Shown here: positions 35,369-41,904 of the stretch, one piece after another
How positions within the stretch are numbered: position 1 is the stretch's first letter
How the letters are laid out: the number at the start of each line of letters is the position of its first letter
Origin: an uncultured Marvinbryantia sp.
GTDB lineage: Bacteria; Bacillota; Clostridia; Lachnospirales; Lachnospiraceae
Length of the DNA stretch: 55,434 nt
Assembly (NCBI GenBank): GCA_934373455.1
Contig: CAKRON010000006.1
Span: forward strand, 1 to 55,434
Direction: 5' to 3'
Notes under the pieces: model-generated
Told to the model about the DNA's origin: nothing
Databases searched by the model: none
What the model saw: only the letters and a program-made list of their open reading frames with translations
Program-made: the position numbers and the translations under genes

Positions 35369-37189
35369 ATGGAGAATACGATTAACGATTTATATTACAA
35401 ATACACCAATGAAGTGGGGCAGGCACTGGAAGAGGACCGGTATTTCCAGTATTTGTATGAGATGGTGCAGGCAGGAGAGAACACCCTGCTGCAGAACAAT
35501 CGGGTTCTCCATAAAGTAGTGGATGAGAGATGGCTGTCTGTTGTGGAAGACAGCCTGGAGTCGATTTTTAATATTATTGATAAGCCGAGACGTTTTATTG
35601 CAACAACAGAAGAAGTCGTGCCGGTGGCTCTGGCAAAGAAGATCACGGCAGACAGTGTACGTCATTTGAGCATGAATACACAGTTTATCAGCAGCAATGC
35701 AGCCGGAGAGATTCAACCGACAAAGATTCTGAATGTGACGACAGAAGAAAGCTATGATCTGTATGAGAACCGGTTTGTGTATCATTTGATCCAGCGGCTG
35801 TTCAGCTTTGTAGATAAACGTACAGATATTATTTTCTGGTCAACAGGTGATGAGATCTGCAATACCATGAGTATGGAAAGCAAGGTGGATGATGCTTATG
35901 AGGAAATTTCTTATAAAATAGAAATGACGATTAAGAATCGCCAGAGCTTTGCTGAAAATGACAATGACAATATGGATGTGTTTAAAAGAATTGATCGTGT
36001 GCGCCGTATGGCAAGAGCGCTTTGTACCAGTTCTTTTTGTGATATTATGGCGGGATGTGCTATGGTACGAAGTCCGATTCAGAGAACAAACCTGATGATG
36101 AAAGACCCGGATTACCGAGCATGCTATAAATTATGGCAGTTTATTGAAAATTATGATGAAGTCGGGTACACCATCGAAGAAAGAGACACTGCTCTGGAGT
36201 TCGATGAGGAATACCTGATTCAGATGTATACAAATCTGATCACAAATTATACGGTATTCAAGAGTCTTTTGGAGTCTGATCCCCGAAAGATGACAGAGAT
36301 AGCTCAGAAGAAGCGTGAGCCGGTAAAACCGAAATTTAAAAAAGAAATAAAAGAAGAGATTGTAGATGATTATGATATTCCGGATGTGGAAATACGAAAA
36401 GTCATCATAGAAGAAGTAACTCAGGCGCAGCTGGATGCAGAAGCAAAGCTCAAAGAAGAGACAGAAAAAAGGGAAGAACTGGAGAAAAATCTGGATGATC
36501 TGAACTGGCAGCTGGATGCGATGAACCAGCAGATGGAATATCTTCAGGATATGAAAGATCAGATGGAAGAGAGCCTGGCCCAACTTCAGCAGCAGCTGGA
36601 AACAGAGAAGGCGACAAGAAAACAGAAAGAACTGGAGCTGGCAGAGGCGCAGGAGAGTGCAGAGAAGAAACTGGCAGAGGCGCAGGAGAGTGCAGAAAAG
36701 AAACTGGCAGAGGCACAGGAGAGCGCAGAACTGGAGCTGGCAGAGGCACAAAAAAGTGCAGAGAAGAAACTGGCAGAGGCGCAAAAGAGTGCGGAAAAGA
36801 AACTGGCAGAGATGAAGAAATCTTCGGAACGGAATCTGACAAAAGCCAAGAAGACAGAAGAGCAGTTAAGGACGACCCAGGAAGAGCTTATGACAGAAAA
36901 ATCAGCAAAAGAGCAGATAGAGTCGGAAACTGTCAAAATCAGAATGGAATTAGACAGAAATCGCACAAATTTGGAAAAAGCCACACAGAAGATATCGACA
37001 GTTGAGGCTCAGGCAAAAGAAGCTGTGGCGACAGCGCAGAAGGCTCGAAAACAGGCAGAAGAGAAGCTGGCAAAAGCGGAGAAAGAGAAAGAAAAGGCGC
37101 TTGCAAAGGCAGAAGCCAACAGTCTTTCCCGCTATATCAAAGATGCTTTACAGGAGCGCAAAGAGAAGAAGAATCAAAAAGAGGACTAA
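35369..37189 (+). CDS. DUF2357-like McrC-related protein with coiled-coil tail, no nuclease
   Basis: 606 residues. The first 320 resemble DUF2357, the domain that partners McrB-like ATPases, including the typical YDLYENRFVYHLIQRL stretch near residue 130. In the usual partner a PD-(D/E)XK nuclease follows; here I see none. Instead residues about 350-600 form one long coiled coil, with six 11-residue units of LAEAQESAEKK type (about 424-488). Eleven-residue periods fit hendecad coiled coils. The tail resembles those of the neighbouring peptidase and CmpB-like protein. I infer a scaffold or adaptor for the ATPase rather than a restriction enzyme. The family call is from motif memory and needs profile confirmation. 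Confidence 0.55.
   Translation: MENTINDLYYKYTNEVGQALEEDRYFQYLYEMVQAGENTLLQNNRVLHKVVDERWLSVVEDSLESIFNIIDKPRRFIATTEEVVPVALAKKITADSVRHLSMNTQFISSNAAGEIQPTKILNVTTEESYDLYENRFVYHLIQRLFSFVDKRTDIIFWSTGDEICNTMSMESKVDDAYEEISYKIEMTIKNRQSFAENDNDNMDVFKRIDRVRRMARALCTSSFCDIMAGCAMVRSPIQRTNLMMKDPDYRACYKLWQFIENYDEVGYTIEERDTALEFDEEYLIQMYTNLITNYTVFKSLLESDPRKMTEIAQKKREPVKPKFKKEIKEEIVDDYDIPDVEIRKVIIEEVTQAQLDAEAKLKEETEKREELEKNLDDLNWQLDAMNQQMEYLQDMKDQMEESLAQLQQQLETEKATRKQKELELAEAQESAEKKLAEAQESAEKKLAEAQESAELELAEAQKSAEKKLAEAQKSAEKKLAEMKKSSERNLTKAKKTEEQLRTTQEELMTEKSAKEQIESETVKIRMELDRNRTNLEKATQKISTVEAQAKEAVATAQKARKQAEEKLAKAEKEKEKALAKAEANSLSRYIKDALQERKEKKNQKED
36638..36835 (+). repeat. Six 33-bp tandem repeats encoding hendecads
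   Basis: Units start at 36638, 36671, 36704, 36737, 36770 and 36803, each opening CTGGCAGAG or close to it. Each encodes 11 residues, so gain or loss of units keeps the frame. Confidence 0.9.
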
Positions 37190-37195
37190 TCATAT

Positions 37196-37810
37196 ATGTT
37201 GAAAAAATTAATATATGGTATCATCAATACAGTATCAGTGCTGGTGATTGCAATTGCCATAATTGTGCTTTGTACTGTGGTACTGACGAAGCCTGGAAAA
37301 GCGCCTGAGATCATGGGCTACACTGTGTTCCGCGTGACGACCGGAAGTATGGAACCGACGTATCCGGTGGATACGCTGATTATTGTGAAGAGGACAGATC
37401 CTGCCAAGATTCAGACAGGAGATATCATTTCCTTCTATTCTTCTGATCCTGCGTTAGGTGGAGCTGTAAATACACATCGTGTTGTCAGTGCGGAGCAGGA
37501 TGAGGGACAATGGATTTACCGTACCCGGGGTGATGCCAATAATACGGTGGATCCCTATGAGGTAAGATCGGATGATCTGCTGGGGAGAGTGATTTATCAC
37601 TCTATTATCCTTGGAAAGCTGTCACGACTGACAGCAAATCCACTGATTTTTGTGCCGCTTATATTGCTTCCACTGGCGGTTATTTTGATCAGCAACCTGA
37701 TTCATACCATTTCCCTGGCACGAAAGATTGCAAAGCAGGAAGAGGAACAGGCAGTGAAAGAAGCAGTTCAGATGATACAGGAAAAAAATAGAAATAAGAG
37801 TCTGGAATAA
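37196..37810 (+). CDS. Second SipW-type signal peptidase I
   Basis: 204 residues with a hydrophobic N-terminal helix (8-30). The motifs are FRVTTGSMEPTY (S51) and VNTHRVV (H94), again the Ser-His form, and RGDANNTVDP (about 111-120) completes the fold. A C-terminal membrane segment (LIFVPLILLPLAVILIS) and a short Glu-rich tail follow. It is closer to textbook SipW in length than the first peptidase of the locus, and lacks the long coiled coil. Two peptidases in one locus suggest two substrate classes or two steps, for example subunit maturation and a joining reaction as in pilin-like systems; this is inference. Its start is 6 nt after the DUF2357-like gene. Confidence 0.85.
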   Translation: MLKKLIYGIINTVSVLVIAIAIIVLCTVVLTKPGKAPEIMGYTVFRVTTGSMEPTYPVDTLIIVKRTDPAKIQTGDIISFYSSDPALGGAVNTHRVVSAEQDEGQWIYRTRGDANNTVDPYEVRSDDLLGRVIYHSIILGKLSRLTANPLIFVPLILLPLAVILISNLIHTISLARKIAKQEEEQAVKEAVQMIQEKNRNKSLE

Positions 37811-37820
37811 GGAGGAAGAT

Positions 37821-38699
37821 ATGTGGATCAGTAAATATTTTGTATATTTTGTAATATTCAGCTGTATGGGATGGATTTATGAATCTATTTTCTGTACGGT
37901 AAAGAGTGGTTCCTGGCAGAACAGGGGATTTCTCTATGGACCGGTTTGCCCTATTTATGGAGTCGGTGCTGCGACAATCATGGCACTGATGGACTGGTTT
38001 ACAAATCAGAATCAGGGGCAGGTGAACTATACCTGGTGGCAGGTATTTCTGGTGGCTTTCTTTGGAAGCATTGTGTTGGAGTATGTGACATCCTGGGGAT
38101 TAGAGAAATTATTTCACGCATACTGGTGGGATTACAGTGATGTACCGCTGAATATCAATGGAAGAGTGTGTTTCCCGGCATCGGTGGGATTTGGTGCGGC
38201 AGGCCTTCTGGTGATTTATGTGATTGCACCGGCGACGAAGGATGCCACTCAGTGGATTACACCGATTTTGATGGAACTGTTCTCCTTGATCTTTATGGCA
38301 TTGCTGTCAATCGATGCGACATTGACAGTTTCTGCACTGACTGGTTTTGAACGCAATGTAGCAGCGATGGAAGAAGCACTGAATCAGCATATGGAGCAGT
38401 TTGTAAGTACGGTACAGCAGAAGAGTCAGGCAGCCGGAGAAGCCTGGGAAGAAAAGAAGCAGGCAGCCGGAGAAGCTTTGGAAGAAAAGAAACAGGCAGC
38501 AGATCGTCTGGCAGCAGAGCGCATGCGTTTTACAAAAGAGAGACTGGAGAGTATAACAGGACGTATGGGCAGCGGTCATCGTGCAGCTCTGAGCCGTGTA
38601 AAAGGTTTCAAAGGATATGGTACAGAGCGCAAGTCTAAGATTCGCAGTATTTTTCATCAGACTGTAAAAAGATATAAAAAAGGTGGGGATCAGGCATGA
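37821..38699 (+). CDS. CmpB-like 'putative ABC transporter permease' membrane protein
   Basis: 292 residues with five or six membrane helices in the first 170, opening KYFVYFVIFSCMGWIYESIF and FLYGPVCPIYGVGA, the signature of the CmpB-type family (PF06541), whose function is not established. The remaining 110 residues are cytoplasmic, with QAAGEAWEEKK and QAAGEALEEKK in tandem, an 11-residue period like that in the DUF2357-like protein, then a basic end. The shared tail type suggests these proteins meet at the inner membrane face. AAGGAGG lies 6 nt before the ATG. The stop overlaps the next start (ATGA). Confidence 0.7.
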   Translation: MWISKYFVYFVIFSCMGWIYESIFCTVKSGSWQNRGFLYGPVCPIYGVGAATIMALMDWFTNQNQGQVNYTWWQVFLVAFFGSIVLEYVTSWGLEKLFHAYWWDYSDVPLNINGRVCFPASVGFGAAGLLVIYVIAPATKDATQWITPILMELFSLIFMALLSIDATLTVSALTGFERNVAAMEEALNQHMEQFVSTVQQKSQAAGEAWEEKKQAAGEALEEKKQAADRLAAERMRFTKERLESITGRMGSGHRAALSRVKGFKGYGTERKSKIRSIFHQTVKRYKKGGDQA

Positions 38700-38926
38700 A
38701 AAAATGTTACGAAACGGTATGGGAGATTTTCAATGAATGTGCCAATAATCAGATGCGGGACATTTTCATAGATGAGATAGAGACAGACGATACGGATGCC
38801 TATGTCCGCTCCAAAATCAAAGACCAGAATCTGACTTGGGAGAAAACCATTCTGGAAGATGGGACGATTGTGTATGATATTGATGCAACAGGAACAAAAG
38901 AACGATTCTCTTTTACTGAGATATAA
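38696..38926 (+). CDS. Small acidic protein closing the fibre locus
   Basis: 76 residues, ATG overlapping the previous stop by 4 bp, with AAAGGTGGGG just upstream. The protein is soluble and acidic (MRDIFIDEIETDDTDAY, then YDIDATGTKERFSFTEI) and has two Cys near the N-terminus. Similar small proteins exist in Lachnospiraceae, but I do not recognise a domain. Tight overlap with the membrane-protein gene argues for a joint function, perhaps as a regulator or subunit on the cytoplasmic side. Confidence 0.65.
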   Translation: MKKCYETVWEIFNECANNQMRDIFIDEIETDDTDAYVRSKIKDQNLTWEKTILEDGTIVYDIDATGTKERFSFTEI

Positions 38927-38933
38927 TGTAAAA

Positions 38934-38955
38934 GTGCATTGAACTGGAAATGCAC
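38934..38955. promoter_or_regulatory. Inverted repeat overlapping the fprA -35 box
   Basis: GTGCATT (38934-38940) and AATGCAC (38949-38955) flank an 8-nt centre and cover TTGAAC of the promoter. The position suits a repressor operator. Confidence 0.5.
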
Positions 38956-38967
38956 CTGTGCTACAAT
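38939..38967 (+). promoter_or_regulatory. Promoter for fprA
   Basis: TTGAAC (38939-38944), a 17-nt spacer and TACAAT (38962-38967), 55 nt before the start codon. Confidence 0.7.
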
Positions 38968-39021
38968 GAGGGCGCAACGATAAAATGTAAGTGAAAAATA
39001 CATAACATGGAGGAATGACAT

Positions 39022-40179
39022 ATGTTTATTACAGATAGTATTTTTTATGTTGGTGTGAATGATCATCAGGTAGATTTATTTGAAGGACAGTATGATGTAC
39101 CAAATGGTATGGCATATAATTCCTATGTAATCATGGATGAGAAGATTGCCGTTATGGATACGGTAGATGCCAACTTTACAGAGGAATGGCTGGGAAATAT
39201 TGCAAAAGTATTAGATGGAAAGAAACCGGATTATCTTGTGGTTCAGCATATGGAACCGGATCATGCAGCGAATATTCATAACTTTATGAAAGCATATCCG
39301 GATACGACAGTTGTGGCAAATGCGAAGACATTTGGCATGATGAAGAACTTTTTCCCGGATATGGAACTGGGAGATCAGAAGCTGGAAGTAAAGAATGGAG
39401 AATCCCTGGCATTAGGTTCACACACATTGACCTTTGTATTTGCACCAATGGTACACTGGCCAGAAGTTATGGTTACGTATGAAAGCTCAGAGAAAGTTCT
39501 GTTTTCCGCAGACGGATTCGGAAAATTCGGAGCACTGGATGTGGAAGAAGACTGGGACTGCGAAGCGCGCCGTTACTATATCGGTATTGTCGGAAAATAT
39601 GGTGCACCGGTACAGACATTGCTGAAGAAAGCAGCAGCACTGGATATTCAGATTATCTGCCCACTGCATGGACCTGTTCTGACAGAAAATCTGGGACACT
39701 ATATTGAAAAATATGATATCTGGTCATCTTATAAAGTAGAATCCGAAGGTGTAGTGATTGCCTACGCTTCTGTTTATGGCAATACAAAGAAAGCTGCAGA
39801 GATGCTGGCAGAGAAGCTGGAAGCAAAAGGCTGCCCGAAGGTGACACTGTTTGATCTGGCACGCTGCGATATGGCAGAAGCAGTAGAAGATGCATTCCGC
39901 TATGGTAAGCTGGTGCTTGCATCTATGACTTACAATGGAGAAACCTTCCCATTCATGAGAACTTTTGTGGATGAACTGGTAGAACGTAATTACCAGAACC
40001 GTACCATCGGTATCATCGAGAATGGATCATGGGCACCTATGGCAGGTAAAGTGATCAAGGCTAAATTCGAAAAGAGCAAGAATATTACCTGGCTGGAAAA
40101 CAGCTGCACAATTATGTCTGCTGTCAAAGATGAAAATATTCAGCAGCTGGAAGCTATGGCAGAAGAACTCTGCAAATAA
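39022..40179 (+). CDS. fprA: FprA-family A-type flavoprotein (flavodiiron oxygen/NO reductase)
   Basis: 385 residues. The N-terminal two thirds are a metallo-beta-lactamase-type domain with HMEPDHAAN (di-iron ligands), a histidine in MVHWPEVM, SADGFG and CPLHGPV. The C-terminal third is a flavodoxin domain with the FMN loop YASVYGNTKKAAEM and a second loop, SMTYNGETFPFM. Such proteins reduce oxygen to water or NO to N2O in the cytoplasm of anaerobes, taking electrons from rubredoxin or a reductase encoded elsewhere. The gene has its own promoter with an inverted repeat on the -35 box, so it may be induced by oxygen or nitrosative stress. GGAGG precedes the ATG. Confidence 0.93.
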   Translation: MFITDSIFYVGVNDHQVDLFEGQYDVPNGMAYNSYVIMDEKIAVMDTVDANFTEEWLGNIAKVLDGKKPDYLVVQHMEPDHAANIHNFMKAYPDTTVVANAKTFGMMKNFFPDMELGDQKLEVKNGESLALGSHTLTFVFAPMVHWPEVMVTYESSEKVLFSADGFGKFGALDVEEDWDCEARRYYIGIVGKYGAPVQTLLKKAAALDIQIICPLHGPVLTENLGHYIEKYDIWSSYKVESEGVVIAYASVYGNTKKAAEMLAEKLEAKGCPKVTLFDLARCDMAEAVEDAFRYGKLVLASMTYNGETFPFMRTFVDELVERNYQNRTIGIIENGSWAPMAGKVIKAKFEKSKNITWLENSCTIMSAVKDENIQQLEAMAEELCK

Positions 40180-40195
40180 AGCAATTCAAGTCAAA

Positions 40196-40239
40196 CCGAG
40201 TGTTCGAGACCTTCCACTCGTAAAATAAAACTAAAGGAG
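40196..40239 (+). promoter_or_regulatory. PreQ1-I riboswitch overlapping the queT ribosome site
   Basis: CGAGTG (40197-40202) pairs with CACTCG (40215-40220) around the loop TTCGAGACCTTC. An A-rich tail (TAAAATAAAACTA) then leads into AAAGGAG (40233-40239). This is the compact preQ1-I layout, in which ligand binding folds the tail into a pseudoknot and hides the ribosome site. It agrees with the QueT assignment of the gene. Confidence 0.85.
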
Positions 40240-40249
40240 AAAACAGAAT

Positions 40250-40753
40250 ATGAAAAACAAAGGTACTTTATTTATGGTTCAGGCTGCAGCGATTGCAGCA
40301 GTGTATGTTGTGCTGACCACAGTGTTTGCAGCATTTAGTTTCGGAGAGGTACAGGTGCGTATTTCAGAAGCACTGACGATTTTGCCGGTGTTTACGCCGG
40401 CTGCGATACCGGGACTTTTTGTGGGATGCATCATCTCGAATTTCCTGGGAGGCGCCATTCTTATGGATGTGATCTTTGGAAGTATTGCAACTTTGATCGG
40501 TGCAGTCTTCACCTGGAAGCTGCGCAGAAGCAGCAAATGGCTGGCTCCATTACCTCCGATTGCAGCAAATGCACTGATCGTGCCATTTACATTGTATTAT
40601 GGTTATGGAGTAAATCTTCCGATTCCATTTATGATGCTGACAGTTGGCATCGGAGAAGTGATTTCCTGCGGAGTTCTGGGAATGATTCTTTATGAAGCGT
40701 TAAATAAGTATCGTCATACGATATTCGGCGAAGCATTTGCTGCCGATAAGTAA
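40250..40753 (+). CDS. queT: QueT-type queuosine-precursor ECF transporter S component
   Basis: 167 residues with about five to six membrane helices and the QueT signature FGEVQVRISEALTILPVFTP near the N-terminus, followed by AIPGLFVGCIISN and PPIAANALIVPF. It is an ECF S component expected to import preQ0, preQ1 or queuine using a shared EcfAA'T module not present here. The preQ1-I riboswitch directly upstream is independent support for the substrate: high preQ1 would block translation. The next gene follows after 21 nt and may be in the same transcript. Confidence 0.92.
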   Translation: MKNKGTLFMVQAAAIAAVYVVLTTVFAAFSFGEVQVRISEALTILPVFTPAAIPGLFVGCIISNFLGGAILMDVIFGSIATLIGAVFTWKLRRSSKWLAPLPPIAANALIVPFTLYYGYGVNLPIPFMMLTVGIGEVISCGVLGMILYEALNKYRHTIFGEAFAADK

Positions 40754-40774
40754 GAAGCATGGAGGATGAGAAAC

Positions 40775-41374
40775 ATGAATATTGTTTGCTTGGACCTGGA
40801 AGGGGTACTGGTACCGGAGATTTGGATTGCCTTTGCAGAAGAAAGCGGCATTCCGGAGTTAAAGAAGACAACTCGTGATGAACCGGATTATGACAAACTG
40901 ATGAAATGGAGACTTGGTATTTTAAAAGAGCATGGTCTGGGACTGAAAGAGATCCAGGAAACAATTGCTAAGATTGATCCAATGCCTGGCGCAAAAGAAT
41001 TTTTAGATGAGCTTCGCGCTATGACACAGGTGATCATTATCAGCGATACCTTTACACAGTTTGCCACACCACTGATGAAGAAGCTGGGCTGGCCAACGAT
41101 CTTCTGTAATACACTGGAAGTTGCTGAAAGTGGAGAAATTACAGGATTCCGTATGCGTATCCATGATTCTAAGCTGACAACCGTGAAGGCTTTGCAGTCC
41201 ATTGGATATGACACCATTGCCAGCGGAGACAGCTACAACGACTTAGGCATGATTCAGGCAAGCAAAGCAGGATTTCTGTTCCGCAGTACAGAACAGATTA
41301 AAGCAGATCATCCGGAGCTTCCGGCATATGAAAGTTATGAAGAATTATTAGAAGCAATTAAAAAAGCACTTTAA
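40775..41374 (+). CDS. thrH: ThrH-type phosphoserine/homoserine phosphatase-phosphotransferase (HAD)
   Basis: 199 residues from ATG 40775, 9 nt after GGAGG; ATG 40766 is too close. HAD motifs are in order: DLEGVLVPE (nucleophile Asp 7), IISDTF (motif II), a lysine in the SKLTTVKAL region, and ASGDSYNDLGM (motif IV). The sequence is closest in form to ThrH, a two-activity enzyme that removes phosphate from phosphoserine or moves it to homoserine. The real substrate in this organism cannot be fixed from sequence; bifunctional annotation is by family. A strong terminator follows 35 nt after the stop. Confidence 0.85.
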   Translation: MNIVCLDLEGVLVPEIWIAFAEESGIPELKKTTRDEPDYDKLMKWRLGILKEHGLGLKEIQETIAKIDPMPGAKEFLDELRAMTQVIIISDTFTQFATPLMKKLGWPTIFCNTLEVAESGEITGFRMRIHDSKLTTVKALQSIGYDTIASGDSYNDLGMIQASKAGFLFRSTEQIKADHPELPAYESYEELLEAIKKAL

Positions 41375-41409
41375 AGAATAAGGCTGTTGCAAAACAACCG
41401 TTCCCCAAG

Positions 41410-41448
41410 GCAGTGATTTCGTGTCATCATGAAATCACTGCTTTTTTT
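41410..41448 (+). terminator. Terminator after thrH
   Basis: GCAGTGATTTC (41410-41420) and GAAATCACTGC (41431-41441) form a perfect 11-bp stem, then seven T's. Confidence 0.92.
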
Positions 41449-41480
41449 CAAGAATGCCTCGGCATCTCACATCTGATATA
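41447..41480 (-). repeat. Deleted copy 3 of the structured repeat (two ends fused)
   Basis: Read on the minus strand it is TATATCAGATGTGAG joined to ATGCCGAGGCATTCTTGAA, the exact left and right ends of copy 1. About 146 nt of the interior are missing. Both deletion endpoints carry ATG, so a microhomology deletion fits. It lies between the thrH terminator and the csoR promoter. Confidence 0.75.
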
Positions 41481-41509
41481 TTGACAAATACCCATATGGG
41501 GTATATACT
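41481..41509 (+). promoter_or_regulatory. csoR-copA promoter
   Basis: Perfect TTGACA (41481-41486), a 17-nt spacer and TATACT (41504-41509). The spacer is almost wholly filled by a CsoR-type operator. Confidence 0.9.
41488..41504. promoter_or_regulatory. CsoR-type operator 1, within the promoter spacer
   Basis: ATACCCATATGGGGTAT is a near-perfect palindrome lying between the -35 and -10 boxes. Bound repressor would block polymerase. Confidence 0.8.
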
Positions 41510-41525
41510 ATTGAAACAGATATAT

Positions 41526-41542
41526 ATACCCACATGGGGTAT
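41526..41542. promoter_or_regulatory. CsoR-type operator 2, downstream of the start site
   Basis: ATACCCACATGGGGTAT matches operator 1 at 16 of 17 positions, 38 nt further on, centred about 25 nt beyond the -10 box. Confidence 0.75.
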
Positions 41543-41569
41543 TGCTAAGCGGGAAAGGAGCAGATATCA

Positions 41570-41887
41570 ATGGGAGAAGATAAGATGGAAGAAGTCTGTT
41601 GCTGCAGTGAGAAGCACAAGGAGCGATCTGATAAAGAGTATCGGGATCTGATGAACCGGCTGAAGCGGATCGAAGGGCAGGTACGTGGAATTCAGGGGAT
41701 GTTGGAGAAGAATGCATATTGTATTGATATTCTGGTTCAGGTATCGGCCATCAATGCAGCACTGAACAGTTTTAATAAAAAATTGCTAGCAAATCATATC
41801 GAGACCTGTGTGGCAGAGAATATTCGGGAAGGAAATGATGATGTCATTCAGGAGCTGGTAAATGTTTTGCCCAAACTCATGAAGTAA
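41570..41887 (+). CDS. csoR: CsoR-family copper-sensing repressor
   Basis: 105 residues, the usual length of this all-helical DUF156 family. The copper triad is visible with correct spacing: C51, H76 and C80 (25 and 4 residues apart, as in known CsoR proteins). [22 protein letters not shown] helix 1 sequence surrounds residues 28-45. An extra CCC cluster and His at residues 10-16 precede the core and may act as an additional metal grip. The apo-protein is expected to bind the two operators upstream and leave DNA when it binds Cu(I), which derepresses itself and copA. AAAGGAG lies 9 nt before the ATG. Confidence 0.92.
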   Translation: MGEDKMEEVCCCSEKHKERSDKEYRDLMNRLKRIEGQVRGIQGMLEKNAYCIDILVQVSAINAALNSFNKKLLANHIETCVAENIREGNDDVIQELVNVLPKLMK

Positions 41888-41904
41888 GGAAGGTGAAGTG
41901 TGAG

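Noticed and set aside
36131..36842. Long open frames on the minus strand opposite the DUF2357-like gene
   Set aside because: They mirror the low-complexity CTGGCAGAG repeats, encode unlikely Cys/Leu/Phe or Ser/Pro runs and lack ribosome sites.
33742..37189. A McrBC restriction or other phage-defence system
   Set aside because: The ATPase is membrane-tethered, no nuclease motif is seen in the partner, and the genes overlap with signal peptidases in a secretion locus.
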